Origin: a virus
IMG/VR virus record: IMGVR_UViG_3300029309_000077
Location: 22,080 to 46,505 of that record
DNA length: 24,426 nt
Direction: 5' to 3' (one strand)
In this document: positions 14,343-21,121 of the stretch, piece after piece
How positions within the stretch are numbered: position 1 is the first letter of the stretch
Layout: every line of letters starts with the position of its first letter
Notes under the pieces: generated by a model
Told to the model about the DNA's origin: nothing
The model's database searches: none
What the model saw: only the letters and a program-made list of their open reading frames with translations
Program-made: the position numbers and the translations under genes

Positions 14343-14576
14343 TTATTTACTGTTCATAATCCTAGAGTTCAAACAAGACTCTATGTGGTTGTGAACAGTA
14401 TCTAATTGTTGAGTAGCTTCTCTAATTATAGTTCTTAGAGTTTGATACTCTTCAGGTGTAAAAAATTTTTCAAGTTCTTTTATGTCTGTTGAAGTTCTCT
14501 CAGTAATTAGTTTACCTGTCTTATCATACAGTAGGCTATAACTTAATAGTTTAGCCTCTTTTCTCTTCTTTCTCAT
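14343..14576 (-). CDS. Small basic protein of unknown function downstream of nrdB
   Basis: 77 aa, MRKKRKEAKLLSYSLLYDK.... The ATG at 14576 is preferred over an in-frame TTG at 14591 because AGGA lies 7 nt upstream. It overlaps the end of nrdB by 26 nt. The basic N-terminus is followed by a predicted mixed segment, then a helix (FFTPEEYQTLRTIIREATQQL). A single Cys lies near the end. No TM or known motif. It is the last gene of the - strand module; a role tied to ribonucleotide reduction is possible only by position. Confidence 0.65.
   Translation of the reverse strand: MRKKRKEAKLLSYSLLYDKTGKLITERTSTDIKELEKFFTPEEYQTLRTIIREATQQLDTVHNHIESCLNSRIMNSK
14348..14400. other. Nested stem-loop at the convergent junction
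   Basis: A perfect 9-bp inverted repeat TACTGTTCA (14348-14356) / TGAACAGTA (14392-14400) encloses a 6-bp repeat TAGAGT (14363-14368) / ACTCTA (14378-14383). It lies in the last codons of the - strand gene, directly beyond the + strand stop codons. No U-tract follows on either strand, so it is not a canonical intrinsic terminator. It could still act as a bidirectional 3'-end-stabilising or terminating structure where two operons collide. Confidence 0.4.
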
Positions 14577-15549
14577 TATCAAATCCTGCAAAGGTTAATT
14601 GTCCATAATCGCCTCTGAGTCCTCCTTTTTGATATGCAGTAGCTCTACCTTCGAAAAAGTTTTGGTGTTCTACTCCTAACACATCATCCAACCATGTAAG
14701 CGGATTTTCTTTTTGTTTATAGTTAGGTTTAAGTCCTAACTGAAGTAATCTTCTATCAGCAATGTATCTATTGTAAGCATACATTTCTTCTTTGGTTAAA
14801 CCTTCGATGTTACCCATCTCAAATACTAAGTCTAAAAACTTATCTTCTAACTTAACCATCTCTCTACATATTTGATAGATTTCTTTTTTAAAGTCATCTG
14901 TCCATATGTCTATGTTCTCTTGTATAAACTCTCTAAACATTCTAGTCATGCCTTCGACATGGAGACTTTCATCCTTGATAGACCATGCAACTATCTGACA
15001 CATACCTTTCATCTTGCCAAACCTTTGAAAGTTCATCAAGATTGCAAAGCTACTAAAGAGTTGTAAGCCTTCAGTAAAAGCAGAGTATACAGCTAAGGCT
15101 TTTGCTATAGACCTTTTATCAGACTTCTTAGTTTTAAAGTCTATAATGTAGTTATGTTTGTCTGACATTTCTTCGTATTCAGAAAACGCTTTATATTCTA
15201 TCTCAGGCATACCCACTGTATCTAATAATAAACTGTAAGCATGTTGATGAACACATTCCATGTTAGCAAAAGATAACATCATCATTCTAGCTTCTGGTAA
15301 CTTAAATAATTGTAAGTACCTTTCTACATAACCAGACGCTACGTCTACATCAGACTGAGTAAACAATCTAAATATTTGTGTTAATAAATTCTTTTCGTTA
15401 TCTGTTAGTTTTTCATTCCAGTCTTTAACATCAGTGTGCAAAGGTACCGCTAAAGGTAACCAATGCATTCTGTTTTGCATGTCATAGTATTCAAACATCC
15501 AAGGATATTGAAATGGTTTATAGTAATCTCTTGTGCCTAGTAAGCTCAT
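14551..15549 (-). CDS. nrdB: Class I ribonucleotide reductase small subunit
   Basis: 332 aa. Carries the di-metal ligands and radical tyrosine of class Ia-type R2 proteins: Asp67 (TQSDVD), Glu98 and His101 with Tyr105 (ECVHQHAYS, the E-x2-H-x3-Y spacing of E. coli Glu115/His118/Tyr122), Glu160 (TEGLQ), and Glu194/His197 (DESLH). All six ligands and the Tyr are present, so an active tyrosyl-radical enzyme is expected, supplying electrons to NrdA for dNTP synthesis. The ATG is preceded by GGAGA. The gene follows a 50-codon gene by one base and overlaps the downstream small gene. Unlike most nrdAB operons, three small genes separate it from nrdA. Confidence 0.95.
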   Translation of the reverse strand: MSLLGTRDYYKPFQYPWMFEYYDMQNRMHWLPLAVPLHTDVKDWNEKLTDNEKNLLTQIFRLFTQSDVDVASGYVERYLQLFKLPEARMMMLSFANMECVHQHAYSLLLDTVGMPEIEYKAFSEYEEMSDKHNYIIDFKTKKSDKRSIAKALAVYSAFTEGLQLFSSFAILMNFQRFGKMKGMCQIVAWSIKDESLHVEGMTRMFREFIQENIDIWTDDFKKEIYQICREMVKLEDKFLDLVFEMGNIEGLTKEEMYAYNRYIADRRLLQLGLKPNYKQKENPLTWLDDVLGVEHQNFFEGRATAYQKGGLRGDYGQLTFAGFDNEKEEKRG

Positions 15550-15550
15550 A

Positions 15551-15703
15551 TTATCTCCGTTGTTGTTGTTCCCAACAATCTGCTATGCAAAGATGATTGT
15601 CAGAATAGTTAGTATAAGGTAAGTCTTTATACACTGTAATTATAAAAATGCTAAATATAAAAAATATACCCAAAAAAATTAAAGTAAAGTTAAAAGGATT
15701 CAT
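15551..15703 (-). CDS. 50-aa single-TM protein between small genes and nrdB
   Basis: Frame from ATG at 15703 to TAA at 15551-15553. The N-terminal half is a strongly hydrophobic TM helix (FNFTLIFLGIFFIFSIFII), followed by a short polar tail with two cysteines (CIADC) and QQQRR. AGGAA lies about 9 nt upstream. It starts 11 nt after the preceding stop and ends one base before the nrdB start, with the nrdB ribosome site inside its last codons. It exactly fills an otherwise empty 165-nt gap. Function unknown. Confidence 0.55.
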   Translation of the reverse strand: MNPFNFTLIFLGIFFIFSIFIITVYKDLPYTNYSDNHLCIADCWEQQQRR

Positions 15704-15714
15704 TATAAATTTTC

Positions 15715-15924
15715 CTAATAGTTTTGTTTTAATGTTCTTAATTTATCTTCAGCACCAGCTAACTTTTCTATCAACTCATCTAATGATTCAACAATATTAG
15801 GATGCTCTGCTACACCTACTTTGTTATCTAAATAAATTTCTATATTAGCTTTTGCTTCTATTATTTCAGCTTCATATCTAGCTTTTAATGCTTCATACAG
15901 TTTAGTTCCTGAATATATACTCAT
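15715..15924 (-). CDS. Small coiled-coil protein of unknown function
   Basis: 69 aa, MSIYSGTKLYEALKARYEAE..., with GAGG 6-7 nt before the ATG. Nearly the whole sequence is charged and helical, with heptad-like Leu/Ile/Ala spacing (about 8-30 and 42-66) and a short turn near VAEHPN. No Cys, TM or catalytic motif. It overlaps the zinc-ribbon gene by 23 nt. Probably an oligomerising accessory protein; nothing more specific can be read. Confidence 0.65.
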   Translation of the reverse strand: MSIYSGTKLYEALKARYEAEIIEAKANIEIYLDNKVGVAEHPNIVESLDELIEKLAGAEDKLRTLKQNY

Positions 15925-16072
15925 TTTTTTCCTCTTTTGGTAAGTAAACTACAACGAAAGTTTTACAGTTTGGACAACTTAAATTAGTTTCCATGCTATA
16001 TTCGGAATCTTCATATTCTATATCATGGTCTCCACCCCAAATTAATTCTGTACTACAGTGCCAACATTTCAT
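15902..16072 (-). CDS. Small zinc-ribbon protein
   Basis: 56 aa, MKCWHCSTELIWGGDHD..., with two C-x2-C pairs (CWHC near the N-terminus and CPNC near residue 34) separated by an acidic segment. This is a typical zinc-ribbon knuckle arrangement. The ATG at 16072 is chosen over an in-frame GTG at 16084, because AAGGA sits 4-5 nt upstream and it starts just after the nrdA stop. Such tiny zinc-ribbon proteins are common in marine phages. A role in regulation or in assisting the reductase is speculative. Confidence 0.7.
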   Translation of the reverse strand: MKCWHCSTELIWGGDHDIEYEDSEYSMETNLSCPNCKTFVVVYLPKEEKNEYIFRN

Positions 16073-16073
16073 A

Positions 16074-17969
16074 TTATCCTTCACAACTTATACATTCTAC
16101 TTCATCTAATTTAATTCTAGGTACTTTAACATTTACGTTCTCTGCACCTCTAGCTCCATCAGACCTAAAGTAATACAAAGACTTTAGTTGATTCATACCG
16201 TACCAGTGTACGTCACTTACATACTGTAAATATTCATCATGTGTTTCCTGCTCCATAGAAGCCTCAGGAGGCACAAAAAATAAATTGACTGACTGAGCCT
16301 GACATACGAACTCTTGACGCTTGTAAGCGTGTTCTACTACCCAGATTTGATTAATTTCATTAGCAGTCTTAAATAATTCTTTTTCCTGCTCACTAAACTC
16401 ATCTAAATGTTGTATTGAACCTTTTGCTACATTAATTTCTTTCCAAATGTTTTCTTTTTCTTCTGCAGTTTTAAATTTTTTATTTATTAATTTTTCTAAA
16501 TATTTATTTTTTACTTTATAACTTCCAGATAAAGTTTTATGAGTGTAAACATTAGCCCTAAAAGGTTCTATTGACGGTGACGTACCACCGCATATGATAC
16601 TACTACTAGCATTAGGGGCAACAGCAAGAAGATGAGCATTCCTAAGACCAGAGTTAGAAACGTCAGGAGCTTCACCCCTACTATCAGCGAGTCTCTTAGA
16701 TGCTTCCACCGCAGATTTTTTAATGTGCTTAAACGCTTTGTAATTAAAACTAGTAGCAAATAGACCTTCAAAGGGAATGTTTTTACTTTGGAGATAAGCA
16801 TGGAACCCCATTGCACCAAGCCCGATAGACCTTTCACGATAGGCTGAGTAAGCTGCTTTAGTGAAACCTTCTTGACCTTCTCTGATATAATTTTTAAACC
16901 TTTTAAAGTTTGCATTGTATTCTCCAAGTTGTACAGTATCAACTGCATTGTCAATAAAATGCTGTAAAACATTGTCAAGCATAGTAATTAAATCTTCTAT
17001 GAACAGATTATCTTTGGACCACTTGTCATAGTACTCAAGGTTTACACTTGACAAACAGCATACAGCAGTTCTTTCTTCGTTAGTAGCTAGCGTTATTTCA
17101 GAACATAAGTTACTTTGTTTAACTTCTAATCCTAACTCTCTTTGTTCTTTAGGTAAAGCATCGTTACAAGTGTCTATATTTACTAAGTAAGGCTCACCAG
17201 TTTCTGCACGAGTCTCTAATATCTTAGACCATAACTCTCTAGCTTTGACTATCTTAACAGCAGCCCCAGATTTAGGGTCAATCAATCGCCAGTCATCATC
17301 GTTACGAATAGCATCCAAGAATGCATTTGTTATGTTAACACCATGATGTAAGTTTAAACACTTTCTATTTATATCACCGCCAGATTCTTTTCGCATTATC
17401 ATAAACTCTTCAATCTCTGGATGCGATATATCTAGATAAGCTGCATAGCTACCACGTCTTGTTGTACCTTGATTAAAAGCTAACATCTGAGAGTCAACAA
17501 CATGCATAAAAGGTATTGACCCAGTTGACTTACTACCATTAGCAGTAGAGACACCATCACTTCTTACCTCTCCCCAGTAACCACCAATACCACCACCGGA
17601 ACTAGCTAACCAAATGTTTTCATCGTAGTGGGCTGATAAACCATGCCTACTATCAGGCACATGATTTAAAAAACAGCTAATAGGTAAACCTCTAGTAGTG
17701 CCACCATTAGAAAGAATAGGTGTACTAAACATAAACCAATGATTAGACGAATAGTCATATATTCTTTGAGCCATTTCATAATCTGTTTCATCTTTATATG
17801 TGCTTACATAAACAGCAGCTCTAGCAAAGGCTTCCTGAGGACTAGTCTCTGCATCCCATAAATATCTATCTTGTATGGTATCTTTACTAAACTTATCAAG
17901 CTTTTTATCTTTGTCATAATTTATTATTATTCCTAAATAAGGTTTTTCTCCTACCTTGTCTTCAACCAT
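16074..17969 (-). CDS. nrdA: Class I ribonucleotide reductase large subunit, lacking an ATP-cone
   Basis: 631 aa. Has the expected catalytic features: Cys99 (ISCFLNH), the N287-x-C289-x-E291 triad (NLCSEI), the second redox Cys in CCLSSVNL (304-305), the radical-transfer pair YY (SLYYFRSDG), and a C-terminal redox tail C626-x2-C629 (CISCEG). It is about 130 residues shorter than E. coli NrdA, and the missing part is N-terminal, so the allosteric ATP-cone appears absent and dATP overall inhibition may be lost. This would suit unrestrained dNTP production during infection. GAGGA lies 8 nt before the ATG. It overlaps the upstream DUF3310 gene by 8 nt. Confidence 0.95.
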   Translation of the reverse strand: MVEDKVGEKPYLGIIINYDKDKKLDKFSKDTIQDRYLWDAETSPQEAFARAAVYVSTYKDETDYEMAQRIYDYSSNHWFMFSTPILSNGGTTRGLPISCFLNHVPDSRHGLSAHYDENIWLASSGGGIGGYWGEVRSDGVSTANGSKSTGSIPFMHVVDSQMLAFNQGTTRRGSYAAYLDISHPEIEEFMIMRKESGGDINRKCLNLHHGVNITNAFLDAIRNDDDWRLIDPKSGAAVKIVKARELWSKILETRAETGEPYLVNIDTCNDALPKEQRELGLEVKQSNLCSEITLATNEERTAVCCLSSVNLEYYDKWSKDNLFIEDLITMLDNVLQHFIDNAVDTVQLGEYNANFKRFKNYIREGQEGFTKAAYSAYRERSIGLGAMGFHAYLQSKNIPFEGLFATSFNYKAFKHIKKSAVEASKRLADSRGEAPDVSNSGLRNAHLLAVAPNASSSIICGGTSPSIEPFRANVYTHKTLSGSYKVKNKYLEKLINKKFKTAEEKENIWKEINVAKGSIQHLDEFSEQEKELFKTANEINQIWVVEHAYKRQEFVCQAQSVNLFFVPPEASMEQETHDEYLQYVSDVHWYGMNQLKSLYYFRSDGARGAENVNVKVPRIKLDEVECISCEG

Positions 17970-18186
17970 CTTTATCCTCTAATACTTTTAATAATTTTCT
18001 TTCGTACCACTCAGCTTTAAGTAGGTCCTCTTTACCATTTTTGAAACGAAACCTCCATCTATACTTCAGCGAGTTCCCACGTAGATACCCAACAAACTCT
18101 TCATAAGTTAACATAGCTTCAATAGCGTCTATACACTCTATGTTACCTTGATTATAATGTTCTGGATTGTTTACTTTATCAAACAT
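17962..18186 (-). CDS. DUF3310 (SaV-like) family protein
   Basis: 74 aa, with the family signature: N-terminal NNPEHYNQGNIECIDAIEAM, then the Gly/Asn-rich helix FVGYLRGNSLKYRWRFRFKNG, and C-terminal EDLLKAEWYERKLL. The domain is widespread in phages and, from memory, also occurs in T7 gp1.7, a nucleotide kinase. Its own biochemical role in this short stand-alone form is unknown. Position beside nrdA is consistent with nucleotide metabolism. The start overlaps the preceding stop by one base (TAATG). Confidence 0.85.
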   Translation of the reverse strand: MFDKVNNPEHYNQGNIECIDAIEAMLTYEEFVGYLRGNSLKYRWRFRFKNGKEDLLKAEWYERKLLKVLEDKDG

Positions 18187-18998
18187 TATAAAATAGTTGA
18201 GTCATAATTTTTTACAAGCTTCCAATATTCTAATATATTGTTAAACATAGCTACGTGTTTTTCATGGGACTCCTTATCCCAAATATGATAAAGAATAATA
18301 TTAGTATCTTTCCTATCTACAAATATAGATATTCTTTCTACATCATCAAAACCGCAACCTTGAGCATAAGCCGATAGTTGCATTCCATGTTCATCATAAA
18401 CTAATTTAGCAGGGTCTTTATCTTTTAAATTATCTTTAGTTTTAAAATCAATAAATATTCCTGATTTAGAATATAAGTCTATCTTACCACCATAACCAGA
18501 GTCAGCACAGAAAGAATCTTCTGCTATCCATTTTTCTTTAGGATAATTACTATCAAGCCACTTCTGTATGTCTTTGTAAATTTTATTTTTAGACTTACCT
18601 AAAAATCCTTTTTCAATTTTAGCATGAATTTTTGTACCTTCTTTAGCAGCATCCATACTAATTTGTTTAGAATCTAATTTACATCTATAAGTAAAAGACT
18701 CAATAGATTCATCTTCATATCTTTCTAAAGATAAAGCAGAATTTAAAGCTTGATTTATTTTCCAGTTTTCCAAGGATGGTTTAGCTATCATCCCTAAAAT
18801 AGTGGTCACAGAAGGTACTAATCCTAATGACTTAGCATCTCTTAGAGTTGTATTTCTTTCTTTGCCATTTGCACCAATGATAGTATACATTGGCTCACCG
18901 TCTGGACCATACCAGTGACCTGATTCAGAAGTAAACTTATTATAATTGTCTTGACTGGTTTTGTCAAGTAGTTCATCATTTTTATTCGTTTTTATCAT
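18186..18998 (-). CDS. PD-(D/E)XK superfamily exonuclease (RecB/Cas4-like fold)
   Basis: 270 aa. Has the motif series of the superfamily: an N-terminal helix with conserved His (GTKIHAKIEKG, about residue 105-115), GGKIDLYSKSGIFIDFKTKD (Asp of motif II and D-x-K of motif III, about 170-190), and the Q-x3-Y motif (MQLSAYAQG) after it. It likely takes the place of the T7 gp6 exonuclease in host DNA degradation, recombination or primer removal. The C-terminal part has beta-hairpin-like segments (ISIFVDRKDTNIILYHI). It overlaps the upstream nuclease-like gene by 17 nt. Exact activity (5'-3' exo or endo) cannot be read. Confidence 0.8.
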   Translation of the reverse strand: MIKTNKNDELLDKTSQDNYNKFTSESGHWYGPDGEPMYTIIGANGKERNTTLRDAKSLGLVPSVTTILGMIAKPSLENWKINQALNSALSLERYEDESIESFTYRCKLDSKQISMDAAKEGTKIHAKIEKGFLGKSKNKIYKDIQKWLDSNYPKEKWIAEDSFCADSGYGGKIDLYSKSGIFIDFKTKDNLKDKDPAKLVYDEHGMQLSAYAQGCGFDDVERISIFVDRKDTNIILYHIWDKESHEKHVAMFNNILEYWKLVKNYDSTIL

Positions 18999-19407
18999 TA
19001 TCTTGTAATTTTTTAAATTGTTTTATTACATCACTAGAAAATAATTTTTGTAAATTAACAAGAAACATTCTACTAGCATTATGGTCACCGCCACTAACTG
19101 TTCTAAATGTATCAAGTTGTTCTACTATTTTTTTAAGTATGTCTGTTTTAAAAACTAAAGTGCAATATTCTTCATCATCTATACATAAATTATGAAACCA
19201 GTAGTCTGCTTCAGTTGCTTTTATTCCTGAAGGTTTACCGTAAGATTGATATTCTATACAAATATTTCCTGTCTTTTGCCAAATGTCTCTTTCAGACTTT
19301 ACTTCAATCTTTTTATTAACAAACAAATCAGCAATCTTATCTTCCCGGATAGTACCATACTCTAAATCTATATCAAACTTCTTTCTATCTTTCTTAGTGG
19401 GTTTCAC
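18982..19407 (-). CDS. Small PD-(D/E)XK-like nuclease or resolvase candidate
   Basis: 141 aa with a GTG start and a strong GGGGAGG 6-7 nt upstream; it overlaps the polymerase end by 14 nt. A Glu-containing helix (YGTIREDKIADLF) precedes a strand carrying E-x-K (KKIEVKSERDIW), then NICIEYQSYGKPSG, an arrangement typical of minimal PD-(D/E)XK endonucleases such as Holliday-junction resolvases. A His and acidic residues follow (ADYWFHNLCIDDEEY). A gp3-like resolvase role beside the polymerase and exonuclease would be logical. The fold is inferred from the motif only; a DNA-end-binding accessory is an alternative. Confidence 0.6.
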   Translation of the reverse strand: MKPTKKDRKKFDIDLEYGTIREDKIADLFVNKKIEVKSERDIWQKTGNICIEYQSYGKPSGIKATEADYWFHNLCIDDEEYCTLVFKTDILKKIVEQLDTFRTVSGGDHNASRMFLVNLQKLFSSDVIKQFKKLQDNDKNE

Positions 19408-21121
19408 TCCAATCCTCCCCGATTTTATATTCCCCTGTTAAGGGGCATCGCATATGTAATTGTTGTCCTGCCTGTTCTATTGCTTCAACACCTTTGATTC
19501 CTACGAAAGTAGCTACGGTGTCTTTAACTTGTATCTGCCATTCATCATGTATATTAGCAACAAACTTAGCATCAAACAAGTTTAATTTAATAGCATCATG
19601 TAAATTGCACATCGCTTGTTTCATTACAATAGCACCACCGCCTTGTAACAAAGTATTTAAAGCAGAGTGTTCGTGTCGTACAAATATCTTACGACCATCA
19701 AGACTTTTTAAATATCCTTTTCTCGAAGCATCTCGAACTCTTCCCGTAAGGTTTTCAAGTGCAGGGAGGTTGGTGAGAAAACGGTTTCTAAGTTCTTTAC
19801 CTGCTTTTCTGTTAGCTCCAACCACACTTCCAATCTTCTCATCTCCTGCTCCGTATATAAGGGCATAGATGAAAGTCTTTGCTTGATTTCTTGATTCAAG
19901 TCCTGCAAGTTTTTGATTAGTTGTATGTATGTCTCCATGTAAAATCTCGTCAATATAATCTTTATCGTTCATGTAATGAGCTAACATTCTTAGTTCTAGC
20001 CCACTAGCATCAACACCTAATAATTTATAACCTTCCGGCACTATCCAACAAGCACGACATTCTTTACCATAAGGGTTTATAACACTAGGCACTTGAGCCA
20101 TATTAGGATTTCTATGTGTCATTCTACCTGTAATAGTACCATTAGGTATAACGCTACCATGTACTCGTTCACCAATTAGTTCATCCATCCACGATGATAT
20201 CTGAGCTATTCTTTTTTGTAATAGTAAGAACTCAGCTATCAGTCTTGCTTCTGGTATGTGGTCAATCTTTTTTAACGTACCTTCATCTACTATTGGTTGA
20301 CCAGTAGGGGTAAATCGTTTTGGCTTCCAACCAAAGTCAATCAAGTATTCTCCTATTTGTTTACGAGAACCTAAATTAAACTCTACCAATTTTTTACGAG
20401 TAAATGGTTCAAAGTTATTTGTATCTAAACATTTTTTGTATTCTTCTTCAGTAAGTCCTCGCATAGATAGGGTGCCATCCTTTTTAATGTAAGGGTTTAC
20501 TACCTTATCAGCTACCCACTTAGGTTTAAAAGTTTCTTGTACTTCGTCTTCTACTTCTGTCATCCTAGTTTTGAGTTGTGCTAGTAAAGTCATAGCTCTT
20601 TTTTCATCAAATAAGAATCCGTTTGCCTCTTGTTCTTTCATAATCTTAGCGACCTTGTGTTCTAAGTCTATGCTTTGTTTAGAGAATCCGGAACTTTCTT
20701 CTATTAGATGTTTGTAAACGACCTCATTTAGCCTTACATCCTGTATGCAGTATTCAAGCATTTCAGGTGTATATTCTTCAAAGTCTTCTGGTTGTTCTTG
20801 CTTAGGTAACTTAACTCTAAATCCCCATGTTTTTAAACTGTGTCCGTTCTCTCTGACTGGATTAAATAATCTAGACATGACTAAGGTATCCTCTAACTTG
20901 TTATCAACAAAGGATGCTTTGTGTAGTTTTTCTAAGACAGGAATATCATAACCAATGATGTTATGTCCTATGAGAGTTTTAGCTGATTGTAAAAACTTTA
21001 TACCTTCTTCTATCTGGGTAGGGTCAAAAGTATGTACTGGTCCGTCTAGTTCTTTGGCAACTATGCACCATATTTTAGTAGGGGTAAGTCCATCAGCTTC
21101 AATATCAAAAATCAAATTCAT
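19394..21121 (-). CDS. Family A DNA polymerase, T7 gp5-like, with 3'-5' exonuclease
   Basis: 575 aa from the ATG at 21121, which overlaps the helicase end by 17 nt; an upstream in-frame extension is part of the helicase gene and lacks T7-like sequence. Exonuclease motifs: Asp6/Glu8 (FDIEADG), GHNIIGYDIP, and Asp128 (YCIQDVRLNEVVY). Polymerase motifs: A, Asp371 (VDASGLELR); B/O-helix, R411-x3-K415-x3-Y419 (RNQAKTFIYALIYG); C, H525-D-E. The flanking match to T7 is extensive (NPNMAQVP, GDIHT, LKSLDGRK). It is about 130 aa shorter than T7 gp5, mainly in the thumb insertion that binds thioredoxin (here about 200-265). Confidence 0.95.
   Translation of the reverse strand: MNLIFDIEADGLTPTKIWCIVAKELDGPVHTFDPTQIEEGIKFLQSAKTLIGHNIIGYDIPVLEKLHKASFVDNKLEDTLVMSRLFNPVRENGHSLKTWGFRVKLPKQEQPEDFEEYTPEMLEYCIQDVRLNEVVYKHLIEESSGFSKQSIDLEHKVAKIMKEQEANGFLFDEKRAMTLLAQLKTRMTEVEDEVQETFKPKWVADKVVNPYIKKDGTLSMRGLTEEEYKKCLDTNNFEPFTRKKLVEFNLGSRKQIGEYLIDFGWKPKRFTPTGQPIVDEGTLKKIDHIPEARLIAEFLLLQKRIAQISSWMDELIGERVHGSVIPNGTITGRMTHRNPNMAQVPSVINPYGKECRACWIVPEGYKLLGVDASGLELRMLAHYMNDKDYIDEILHGDIHTTNQKLAGLESRNQAKTFIYALIYGAGDEKIGSVVGANRKAGKELRNRFLTNLPALENLTGRVRDASRKGYLKSLDGRKIFVRHEHSALNTLLQGGGAIVMKQAMCNLHDAIKLNLFDAKFVANIHDEWQIQVKDTVATFVGIKGVEAIEQAGQQLHMRCPLTGEYKIGEDWSETH

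Noticed and set aside
14551-15549. NrdB as an R2-like ligand-binding oxidase or Tyr-less R2
   Set aside because: All six metal ligands and the radical Tyr (E-x2-H-x3-Y spacing) are present, and nrdA is in the same operon.
16568-16978. 136-codon hydrophobic frame on the - strand inside nrdA
   Set aside because: It lies fully within the strongly supported NrdA frame, lacks a ribosome site, and has the Leu/Val-rich composition expected of a frame-shifted shadow.
19494-19868. 124-codon + strand frame inside the DNA polymerase gene
   Set aside because: Antisense to conserved polymerase motifs B and C; Cys/Ser/Leu-rich with no coherent domain.
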